In this document: piece by piece, positions 1 to 6,610 of the stretch
Layout: each line of letters begins with the position of its first letter
Position numbering within the stretch: position 1 is the first letter of the stretch
Assembly (NCBI GenBank): GCA_030621215.1
Contig: JAUXIC010000004.1
Location: forward strand, 1-47,882
Length of the DNA: 47,882 bases
Direction of reading: 5' to 3'
Origin: Caldisericota bacterium
GTDB lineage: Bacteria > Caldisericota > Caldisericia > Caldisericales > Caldisericaceae
Program-made: the position numbers and the translations under genes
Notes under the pieces: generated by a model
Databases searched by the model: none
The model's input: the letters and a program-made list of their open reading frames with translations, nothing else
What the model was told of the DNA's origin: nothing

Positions 1-1
1 A

Positions 2-1141
2 CAGCGCCTGCAGGCGGAGATACTTGCAAAGATACAGCTCTCTCTTGCCTCACAAACTACCTTAGAAGAAGTTCTGGATGAAATACTATCTCAGATGAAA
101 ATGTTTGTTCCGTCCACAAGAGCAAATATTGCAATGTTAGAAGGCAGCAACATCCGTATGGCAAAGTGGATGAAAAAAATAGAGCCACTAAAAATAAAAA
201 CAGTAGATAATGTACATCCCGCCAATAAATTTAAAACAAACATCCACATTCTAAAAACAAAGAAACCGCTTATTATTTACGATACTAAGAAATCTCCGCT
301 CTGGATAAAAACAGATATAAACAAAGACACCCGTTCATATCTCGGTGTGCCTATTATTCTTAAAAATACTGTCCGCGGCTTTATCCAGTTCGCCAGCACA
401 AAACCAGGAAACTTTTCTAACAAAGATGTAAAAAAGCTGGCACCGCTTGTTAATGCAGCAGCTATTGCAATTGAAAAAGCTCGTTTACTTGAAGATGCAC
501 GCAAAGAGGTTAAACAAAGAGAAAAAGCAGAGAAAAATGTAAAAGAAAGTTATAAGAAACTCCAAAAAACTATGCAAGGCACGATTTTCACTCTCGCTAA
601 CATTGTTGAAATGAAAGACCCATACACTGCAGGACATCAACAACACGTAGCTCAGCTTTCTGAAATAATTGCAAAAGAGATGAGACTCTCAAAAAAGCGA
701 ATCGAAACCCTAAAAACTGCTGCCTTGTTACATGATATTGGTAAAATTAACATTCCTTCAGAAATATTAACCAAACCAACTAAATTGCTTCCAATCGAAT
801 TTTCGTTAATTAAAGAGCATCCTTTGAATAGTTATGAAATGCTTAAAAATATAGAATTCCCCGGACCTGTCAAAGAAATTGTGCTTCAGCACCATGAAAA
901 AATGGATGGCTCGGGCTACCCTAACGGACTTAAAGAAAATGAAATTGTGCTTGAAGCAAGAATACTTGCAGTAGCTAACGTAGTAGAAGCAATGAGTTCT
1001 CACAGGCCTTACAGGCCAGCGCTTGGCATCGATAAAGCACTGAAAGAAATAGAAAAGAATAAAGGTATTCTTTATGATACAAAGGTTGTTGGTGCCTGCG
1101 TAAAATTATTCAAGGAGAAACGCTTTAAATTTAAAGAGTAA
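2..1141 (+). CDS. GAF - HD-GYP domain protein (5' end outside window), probable cyclic-di-GMP phosphodiesterase
   Basis: The frame is open to the left edge, with 31 in-frame codons before the first ATG at 95, so this is the C-terminal part of a longer protein. The visible part has a GAF-like sensor fold (to about residue 160), a charged linker likely to be coiled coil, and an HD-GYP domain. The HD motif is LLHDIGK, and HHEKMDGSGYP is the diagnostic HD-GYP signature. By family knowledge it hydrolyses c-di-GMP to pGpG or GMP in the cytoplasm, under control of whatever sensor lies upstream. The HD and GYP residues are intact, so it is probably active. The missing N-terminus could hold PAS, receiver or membrane segments. 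Confidence 0.9.
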   Translation, partial: QRLQAEILAKIQLSLASQTTLEEVLDEILSQMKMFVPSTRANIAMLEGSNIRMAKWMKKIEPLKIKTVDNVHPANKFKTNIHILKTKKPLIIYDTKKSPLWIKTDINKDTRSYLGVPIILKNTVRGFIQFASTKPGNFSNKDVKKLAPLVNAAAIAIEKARLLEDARKEVKQREKAEKNVKESYKKLQKTMQGTIFTLANIVEMKDPYTAGHQQHVAQLSEIIAKEMRLSKKRIETLKTAALLHDIGKINIPSEILTKPTKLLPIEFSLIKEHPLNSYEMLKNIEFPGPVKEIVLQHHEKMDGSGYPNGLKENEIVLEARILAVANVVEAMSSHRPYRPALGIDKALKEIEKNKGILYDTKVVGACVKLFKEKRFKFKE

Positions 1142-1485
1142 AAATTTATATCTCCCGTACAGACAAATTTCTGATTTTCAATGATTTTAAATTCAGTGCA
1201 CATAATCCACTTTTAATCTTTCATTGGAATAAATTGAAAGCCGTACCTTGAAATGGCAATAAATGCATACGTTTTAACGTACTTCCCGTTTTAAACACTC
1301 TAATTACAGTCATTCCAGGCAAAATAAAAATGATGCGCCTTATAAATAACTATTCAAAGATTTGCAGTACAAGAAAATTGTACTCTTTTCCCTTTTCCGT
1401 CATTTTTTGCTATACTGATTTTAAGATTATGTCTAACCTAGGGGGTTTGGAACATATACATCAAATTCTAAGGAGGGGAAAAGAA
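1142..1485. other. Intergenic spacer with a probable promoter
   Basis: No convincing gene is seen in these 344 bases. An in-frame ATG at 1330 would extend the next gene, but it has no ribosome site, while a strong one precedes the ATG at 1486. A small inverted repeat, TACGTT-TT-AACGTA (1268-1281), could be an operator; nothing else supports it. Confidence 0.5.
1408..1416 (+). promoter_or_regulatory. Extended -10 promoter for the HD-domain gene
   Basis: TGCTATACT matches the extended -10 form TGnTATAAT. No good -35 is visible upstream, as is usual for this class. The start would give a 5' leader of about 60 nt ending in AGGAGGGG and the ATG at 1486. Confidence 0.5.
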
Positions 1486-2388
1486 ATGAACCAAGAATTC
1501 AAATCAAAGAACCTTAAAAACATCGGGATTGAAGTTGAGATACCTGAAAGTTATGACTTTCTTGAAACAGAGTCTCTCGATGCAATAACAGAATCCATTA
1601 AAAATTATCCGAAAGCATTGAAAATGTTTGAAATGCTTATCACAGATCCAGAAGTCAGGGCAGATTGGGATCTTTCTAATTTTATTACTGTTAAAAAGCT
1701 AAAATACAATGACCACGGAGAAGTACATGCAAAAATTGTATGTGCATCCGCCCTTAAAATGCTGGACCTTTTACTTGAAAGGAACATAATACCCGATTTC
1801 GTACAAGAGGGGGGCGGTGATAATGATGACGACCATTTGATAATATTGTCAGCAGCGCTCCTTCATGACATTGGAAATCAGATATACAGAAAAGATCACC
1901 CCCTGCACAGCTCTTATCTTGCTATACCCATACTTGACAGGCTTCTTCCCAAAATTTACGATGACCTTGAACATAAAACCGAAATAAGAGGATTTATCCT
2001 GAATGCTATATACTCTCATAGTGCAGAAGTCCCGGATTACACGATTGAAGCAGCACTTGTTGGGATTGGAGATGGAACGGATATGACAAAGGGAAGGGGA
2101 AGGATGGCGTATGACCTGGGCAGTCTCAGCATTCATGTCGTTTCTGCTTTATCCATTGAAAGAGTTTTGATATTGAGAGGAGAGGAAAAACCCATTGAAT
2201 TGATTGTTGAAATGTCAAATTCATCAGGCATATTCCAGATTCAGGAAATTCTTGGAGAAAAAATCATTGGCGGTCCTCTTGAAGATTACATCTCTTTGAA
2301 AGCAAACCTTGTACCGGGAGATACAGATTATGACAAAAGGATTGTCAGGGCAATAACATTAAAAGGCCACAAGTTTGTTGGAAACTAA
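1486..2388 (+). CDS. HD-domain metal-dependent phosphohydrolase
   Basis: A soluble protein of 300 residues. The start at 1486 is chosen because AGGAGGGG lies 7 nt upstream. An HD fold is seen in the middle: HGEVHAK supplies the first histidine, LLHDIGN the HD pair, and later histidines (DHPLHSS, YSHSAEV) fit the remaining metal ligands. The C-terminal 90 residues have no motif I recognise. HD proteins of this kind hydrolyse phosphoester bonds of nucleotides or second messengers; the substrate cannot be told here. It is a single gene, convergent with the next, with a large palindrome between them. The neighbouring HD-GYP protein is unrelated in sequence. Confidence 0.75.
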   Translation: MNQEFKSKNLKNIGIEVEIPESYDFLETESLDAITESIKNYPKALKMFEMLITDPEVRADWDLSNFITVKKLKYNDHGEVHAKIVCASALKMLDLLLERNIIPDFVQEGGGDNDDDHLIILSAALLHDIGNQIYRKDHPLHSSYLAIPILDRLLPKIYDDLEHKTEIRGFILNAIYSHSAEVPDYTIEAALVGIGDGTDMTKGRGRMAYDLGSLSIHVVSALSIERVLILRGEEKPIELIVEMSNSSGIFQIQEILGEKIIGGPLEDYISLKANLVPGDTDYDKRIVRAITLKGHKFVGN

Positions 2389-2421
2389 AAAAGCAACCTA
2401 ACTAATTCTTCTTAAAAGTTT

Positions 2422-2464
2422 ATTCTACTTCACACTGGTGCCAGGCACCAGTGTGAAGTAGAAT
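2422..2464. repeat. Perfect 21-bp inverted repeat with one-base spacer
   Basis: The left arm (2422-2442) and right arm (2444-2464) are exact reverse complements around A2443. The core reads CTGGTGCCAGGCACCAG and the ends read ATTCTACTTC/GAAGTAGAAT. It lies between two convergent genes. Neither strand carries a U-run after the stem, so it is not a standard intrinsic terminator. Its shape recalls REP/MITE-type dispersed palindromes mobilised by Y1 (RAYT) transposases. No second copy was noticed in this window. Confidence 0.8.
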
Positions 2465-2490
2465 CTTTATTGTTCCTGATGCTTATTATT

Positions 2491-2970
2491 CTAAACTTTG
2501 CCAAATAGTTCTGAGAAGAGACTTCTTGCGTTTCTTATATCCCCGGAAAAATTAAACTGAAGTTTGGCAGTTGGCATAACAATCAAAAGACTGTGAGGAT
2601 TTTGTTGCTCAAAACCGTCCTCGTCTCTATAACGCCTTCCCTCTCTCAATTGTGTCTTGACCACTGTGCTTGGTTCAATTACAAAAGTTCCCGGTGTTTC
2701 TTTTAGAATATCCTCAGGCAACATATCAAGGTATCTCTTGTAAAACGTTGTCATAGTGCTTGCAGATGAAAGAAACTGCTTAAATCTCCCCCTGCCTTCC
2801 TGTTTTGTTTCTTCAGCACGTTCTCGAGCCTCTTTTTTATAGATATCCTTTGAAAACTTTGCAACGATAACCCTGTTGTTTGTTACAACAAGATTACAGC
2901 TCTCAGACTTAAATAACCCCTTTTTTAACCCTGCATTTGGAATAACTCCCAGTACTTTTTCTTCCTCCAT
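2491..2970 (-). CDS. Uncharacterised protein, possible PH-like fold
   Basis: A soluble protein of 159 residues with no signal peptide or membrane segment. The start is supported by AAAGGAG 7-8 nt upstream. The segments NLVVTNNRVIVAK and LLIVMPTAKLQFNF look like the beta strands of a bacterial PH-like domain, split by a charged helical insert (about residues 40-90). I do not recognise a specific family and assign no function. It has its own promoter, which is back-to-back with that of the next gene. Spurious translation is unlikely given the clean ribosome site and promoter. Confidence 0.6.
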   Translation of the reverse strand: MEEEKVLGVIPNAGLKKGLFKSESCNLVVTNNRVIVAKFSKDIYKKEARERAEETKQEGRGRFKQFLSSASTMTTFYKRYLDMLPEDILKETPGTFVIEPSTVVKTQLREGRRYRDEDGFEQQNPHSLLIVMPTAKLQFNFSGDIRNARSLFSELFGKV

Positions 2971-3010
2971 ATTGTTTTCTCCTTTGCTGTTAAAATTTAC
3001 TTCTTTTTAA

Positions 3011-3038
3011 ATTATAATAGCAAGAAAGTTATTTACAA
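3011..3038 (-). promoter_or_regulatory. Promoter for the PH-like gene
   Basis: On the minus strand TTGTAA (3033-3038) and TATAAT (3011-3016) are separated by 16 bp, about 40 bp upstream of the start codon. Confidence 0.6.
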
Positions 3039-3065
3039 ATCCAGAGCATTTTTTCTAAAATAGTG

Positions 3066-3071
3066 TATAAT
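3066..3071 (+). promoter_or_regulatory. -10 element for the metallophosphoesterase gene
   Basis: A perfect TATAAT lies about 48 bp upstream of the ATG at 3119. No good -35 is seen at the expected distance. The divergent promoter lies about 30 bp away, so the two transcripts could share control. Confidence 0.45.
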
Positions 3072-3118
3072 TTTAGCAAAGGGAAGAGAAATGTAATTAT
3101 GCTTCTGAGGGAGGTAAA

Positions 3119-3916
3119 ATGAAAAGATTCGCAAAATACATTATCGCGTTTCTTGTTATAATTTTACTTTATACCTTTTGTGTTGAGCCAAATATTATTT
3201 TTATAGACAAAAAAACCATTGAGTCCGAAAAAATACCTGTTTCTTTTGATAAAATGAAAATTGTCCAGATCTCTGACCTTCATATAAAAAGATTTGGAAT
3301 AAGAGAAAGGGAAGTTCTGTTTTTTCTAAAAATAATCAAGCCAGATTTATTAATTATAACTGGTGATTTTTATGAAAAAGAAGAGAATCTAAAATTCGTG
3401 AATGAATTCCTTGACAGACTTGACTATGAAACATATGCAACTCTTGGAAACTGGGATTACTGGGCAGGTGATACAGAACCACTGATTCGCTCTCTTAAAA
3501 ATCATCGAATAGATGTTTTAATGAATGAAAACAGAGTATTATCCAGGGGAAAGGATTCTATAAATATTGTTGGGGTCAGTGATCCTTACACAGGGCATGA
3601 TAATATTAACAAAGCAATATTTGAATTAGACACAGATAACTTCACAATCCTTATAGCGCATGCACCAGATATAACCCTTCGTTTGAGGCAAGAAAATTTT
3701 GATTTAATAATCTGTGGCCATACTCATGGAGGACAGGTAAACATTCCATTTATAAACCCTTTCTGGGTGCCAAGCAAAACAGATTTTGTAAAAGGTATGT
3801 ATGAAACAAAATGGGGAAAACTCTATATAAACAGGGGAATTGGAACCTCGGGGATTCCTGCCCGCTTCCTGTGCCCTCCGGAGATAACCGTATTCACTTT
3901 AAGAAGTAAAAAATAG
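3119..3916 (+). CDS. Membrane-anchored metallophosphoesterase (YkuE/YaeI-like)
   Basis: 265 residues, start set by GGGAGG just upstream. Residues 7-24 form one hydrophobic segment, an uncleaved anchor that probably places the enzyme outside the membrane. The calcineurin-type motifs run in order: SDLHIK, TGDFYEK, GNWDYW, AHAPD and GHTHGGQ. These are the dinuclear metal ligands of this superfamily. The third motif has Trp where the classical form is GNH[DE]; such variants occur in YkuE-like proteins, but the usual catalytic histidine is absent. Members act on phosphodiesters, including lipid head groups; the substrate here is unknown. The gene stands alone. Confidence 0.85.
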   Translation: MKRFAKYIIAFLVIILLYTFCVEPNIIFIDKKTIESEKIPVSFDKMKIVQISDLHIKRFGIREREVLFFLKIIKPDLLIITGDFYEKEENLKFVNEFLDRLDYETYATLGNWDYWAGDTEPLIRSLKNHRIDVLMNENRVLSRGKDSINIVGVSDPYTGHDNINKAIFELDTDNFTILIAHAPDITLRLRQENFDLIICGHTHGGQVNIPFINPFWVPSKTDFVKGMYETKWGKLYINRGIGTSGIPARFLCPPEITVFTLRSKK

Positions 3917-4067
3917 CACTAAGTTATTTATATTTTAATTTGGATTAATAAGCAGTTAGCACTTTTTCGCAGAACAAAAATGTCAGTAAATTTTGATGGC
4001 TTTCTTGCTTGATGCCCGATAACAGTAACTTCTAAGCTAATTGTGAGAGAAAAAACATTACTCGTTC

Positions 4068-4097
4068 TTGACAGAAATTACAAAAATATTATAGAAT
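4068..4097 (+). promoter_or_regulatory. Promoter with adjacent inverted repeat, upstream of the symporter pair
   Basis: TTGACA (4068-4073) and TAGAAT (4092-4097) are separated by 18 bp. Directly after the -10 is ATGTGTAAATACAT (4096-4109), whose ATGT/ACAT ends are inverted, over the expected start of transcription. A repressor could bind there; the niaR remnant downstream is an obvious former candidate. The rest of the 3917-4130 spacer shows nothing. Confidence 0.5.
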
Positions 4098-4130
4098 GTG
4101 TAAATACATATATATCAAAATGGCAATGAA

Positions 4131-4310
4131 ATGAAAAATATTAACGCAAAAGGAAAAGAGTTTTTGGCTGTGTATCTCATTGCAGTTGCATTAGATTTTA
4201 CTGTGCCGTTTCTTTTACCTCCTAAAATGACAGGAGCTTATTTCTTCTGGATAATTCTCGCTATCCTCACAATTCTTTATGGCATCTTTTCAATGGGCAG
4301 GCAAATATGA
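4131..4310 (+). CDS. Small membrane protein partner of the SSS symporter
   Basis: 59 residues. Two hydrophobic segments (about 11-30 and 37-54) are joined by a short PPK-containing turn. Its TGA overlaps the symporter start as ATGA, so the two are translationally coupled. Many solute:sodium symporters of the pantothenate/acetate type are preceded by a small two-helix membrane protein of this kind (YhdT/DUF997 beside PanF; DUF485 beside ActP). I infer the same accessory role. No strong ribosome site is seen before the start codon. Confidence 0.7.
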   Translation: MKNINAKGKEFLAVYLIAVALDFTVPFLLPPKMTGAYFFWIILAILTILYGIFSMGRQI

Positions 4311-5734
4311 AAACTTCGTTTGTGGTTTTTGTTTTTGCCGTCTGGTTCGCAATGGGCTGCCTGATTTCATATTATGCAAAGAAAAAAAGAGGAAAAGGTA
4401 TCGCAGAATATTTTATAGCAAATAGAAAACTGGGCGGTTTTGTCGCTGCAATGACATACAGTGCGACAACATACAGCGCATTTATGATGGTAGGACTTGT
4501 AGGTATGGCATACGCAGTAGGTGTCAGTGCAATGGGTTTTGAATTGACATATCTCATAAGCACAGTGCTTCTTCTTACTTACTTTGCACCAAAATTTTGG
4601 GCTATGGGGAAACAATACAATTGTATCACACCGACGGAACTGCTAAGCAAAAGATATAAAAGCAATTTACTAGGAATTATCGTCACAGTTTTTGCTTTGA
4701 TTATGCTTGTTCCTTACATGTCTGTGCAATTTACGGGGATAGGTTATCTGCTTCAAGGTTTAGCTGGAATACCATATATTGTCGGCATCACAATTGCTCT
4801 AATCGTAATCATTACATATACATTCTGGGGAGGCATGAGGTCTGTCGCATGGACAGATGCATTGCAGGGTGTTATCATGATCATAGCGTCCATAGTACTG
4901 CTTTTTTATGTAGTACTGTCTGGATTCGGGAGTTTTGGAAATTTCTTTGGAACCTTACAAAACAGCCACCCCGAACTGCTTTCTGCAAAAAATATGTCAT
5001 ACCAGAAATTCATCGGCCTTTCAATTCCCTGGATGTTCTTCGCATTGACAAACCCGCAGGTATCCCAGAGAATGTTTTTGCCAAAGGATAAAAAGAGTTT
5101 AAAAAATATGGTAATGGGGTTTTCTATTTTTGGCCTTATATATACATTTATCGTGGTAAACCTTGGTCTTGCAGCAAAATGCATGTTTCCAAACATCTTA
5201 AAGACAGACACAGTTACTATGGAGATTCTAAATCATGTGCCAACTACTCTTGGCCTCATTGTGTTTATCAGCATTGTCGCTGCTTCCGTATCAACAGTTG
5301 ACTCCATTATCCTGTCATTAAGCTCTATGTGTACAGTAGATATCTTTGCCAAGATTCCTAAGGCCAATAAAGAAAAACAGCTGCCATTCGGTGTATTGAT
5401 GGTTCCAACAATTGCTATCCTTGCATTCATATTTGCAGTAGGAAGGTTTGGTGCGATAGTTGAACTTTCCGTGATGTCATCTGCAGGCCTTCTTGCAACT
5501 GCACCAGCTTATATTGGCATATTCTGGAAAAGAGCGACAAAAATAGGTGCTATCACAAGCATCCTTGCCGGAGGAACAACTGTCGTGATTTTATACTCTA
5601 CCAAATATTTTCCTCTCGGCATGTGGCCCGGTGTATGGTGTGCTATTATATCAACTTTGACATTTATACTGGTAAGTCTGGGAACGGATAGATCTAAACA
5701 ACAATTCAAAAAGGAAGTACGGGAAAATAAATAA
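4307..5734 (+). CDS. Sodium:solute symporter (SSS family, PanF-like)
   Basis: 475 residues with about 12-13 hydrophobic helices. The SSS fold is recognised from the N-terminal FIANRKLGG segment, the AMTYSATTYSAFMMVGL helix, WTDALQGVIM, and the SIVAASVSTVDSIILSLSS helix that forms the sodium site in this family. It imports a small organic solute with Na+. The closest resemblance is to pantothenate permeases, but substrates vary widely. The overlap with the small membrane gene before it and the niaR remnant that begins within its last codons suggest a vitamin transporter, pantothenate or nicotinate; that is inference. The C-terminus is short and charged. Confidence 0.85.
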   Translation: MKTSFVVFVFAVWFAMGCLISYYAKKKRGKGIAEYFIANRKLGGFVAAMTYSATTYSAFMMVGLVGMAYAVGVSAMGFELTYLISTVLLLTYFAPKFWAMGKQYNCITPTELLSKRYKSNLLGIIVTVFALIMLVPYMSVQFTGIGYLLQGLAGIPYIVGITIALIVIITYTFWGGMRSVAWTDALQGVIMIIASIVLLFYVVLSGFGSFGNFFGTLQNSHPELLSAKNMSYQKFIGLSIPWMFFALTNPQVSQRMFLPKDKKSLKNMVMGFSIFGLIYTFIVVNLGLAAKCMFPNILKTDTVTMEILNHVPTTLGLIVFISIVAASVSTVDSIILSLSSMCTVDIFAKIPKANKEKQLPFGVLMVPTIAILAFIFAVGRFGAIVELSVMSSAGLLATAPAYIGIFWKRATKIGAITSILAGGTTVVILYSTKYFPLGMWPGVWCAIISTLTFILVSLGTDRSKQQFKKEVRENK

Positions 5735-6232
5735 TAAGGAAAGAAGGAAGGCAATATTAAACCTGCTTCAAAATAAAGTACCTGTTATGTCCGGCGCAGA
5801 GATCGCCAGAATAATGGAAGTTACAAGACAAATAATTATAAAAGATATTGCCCCGCTGCGTGCTGCAAGATATAAAATAAACGCAACTCCAAAAGGATAT
5901 GCAATGCAAAAAGAGAGAGGAATTAAGGCTGTCTTTGCTGTAAAACATACAAAAAATCAATAGAGAAAGAACTGCAAATAATTGCACAAAACAGAGGAAG
6001 AATTTTAGACGTTATAGCAAAGCACCCCCTTTACAGAGAGATAAAGGATAATCTAAATATAGAAACAATTGGAGATATCAGGCGTTTCCTTGCTAAAATG
6101 GAAACTGCCCATGCAAAACCACTTCTTACTCTGTCTAACGGAATACCCCTCCACACAGTAGAAGCAGATTCAAAAGAAACGTTAGAAAAAATTAAAAATG
6201 CATTAAAAGAAAAAGGTTTTCTTAATCTCTAA
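5727..6232 (+). pseudogene. niaR: Decayed NiaR-type (HTH + 3H domain) niacin-responsive repressor
   Basis: The first frame encodes a winged helix (GAEIARIMEVTRQIIIKDIAPLR, in two pieces here) and a GYAMQ strand, then AVKHTKNQ and a TAG at 5961. The 3H domain continues in another frame from about 5957 (IEKELQ, GRILDVIAKHPLYREI, KPLLTLSNG, PLHTVEA) to a TAA at 6230. One base missing from the A6 run at 5951-5956 would join them exactly. There is also no ATG, GTG or TTG start upstream of the helix-turn-helix; the first plausible codon is ATA at 5727. The HLHT metal-ligand motif of NiaR reads PLHT. Three defects together argue for a true pseudogene, though slippage on the A-run could still rescue the frame. 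Confidence 0.75.
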
Positions 6233-6249
6233 AAAAATGATTTTTCCTC

Positions 6250-6277
6250 TTGACAGCCAAATAAACCATAGTATACT
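6250..6277 (+). promoter_or_regulatory. feoAB-dtxR promoter
   Basis: TTGACA (6250-6255) and TATACT (6272-6277) are separated by 16 bp, about 40 bp before the feoA start. Confidence 0.75.
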
Positions 6278-6284
6278 TCAAAAG

Positions 6285-6298
6285 TTAGGTTAACCTAA
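6285..6298 (+). promoter_or_regulatory. DtxR/IdeR-type iron operator
   Basis: TTAGGTTAACCTAA is a perfect 14-bp palindrome 7 bp after the -10, covering the expected transcription start. It has the TTAGG/CCTAA arms of DtxR/IdeR/SirR iron boxes. The third gene of the operon is a DtxR-family regulator, so iron-dependent autorepression is the natural reading. Confidence 0.8.
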
Positions 6299-6316
6299 TA
6301 AATAGGAGAAAAAAAT

Positions 6317-6610
6317 ATGGGCAAAAAGGTGACTTTAATACATCTAAATCCTGGAGACAAAGCTAAAGTAATAGGTTTTTCGACAGATCATGAACGATTT
6401 AAAAATCATGGGGTAGGACCCTGGCATAAAAGAAAACACGGAATGGGAATGGGGCTTGCAAGAAGACTTCAGGAAATGGGTCTTATCCCCGGCAGTATAA
6501 TAGAGGTAATAAGGAATATGCCTACAGGGCCTGTAGAAATATCTGTTATGGGCACACGCCTTGCAATTGGAAGAAATATTGCTTCACGTATATATGTAGA
6601 AAAAATATGA
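6317..6610 (+). CDS. feoA: FeoA with histidine-rich insertion
   Basis: 97 residues, longer than the usual 75-85. The SH3-like FeoA fold is seen in LNPGDKAKVIGF, ARRLQEMGLIPGSIIEVI and the closing VMGTRLAIGRNIASRIYV. Between the first strand and the GLARRLQEMGL helix lies an insertion of about 20 residues with four histidines (DHERF, NHGVG, WHKRKHGMGMG). FeoA is a cytoplasmic accessory protein that binds FeoB. The insertion might sense metal; this is inference. The start has AGGAG 7-8 nt upstream, and the stop overlaps the feoB start as ATGA. It lies behind the iron-box promoter. Confidence 0.9.
   Translation: MGKKVTLIHLNPGDKAKVIGFSTDHERFKNHGVGPWHKRKHGMGMGLARRLQEMGLIPGSIIEVIRNMPTGPVEISVMGTRLAIGRNIASRIYVEKI

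Noticed and set aside
1330-1485. N-terminal extension of the HD phosphohydrolase from the ATG at 1330
   Set aside because: It would translate the promoter region; AGGAGGGG precedes the ATG at 1486.
5957-6232. A separate small gene for the 3H domain
   Set aside because: It has no start codon or ribosome site at its beginning and its frame joins the upstream HTH exactly with one added base.
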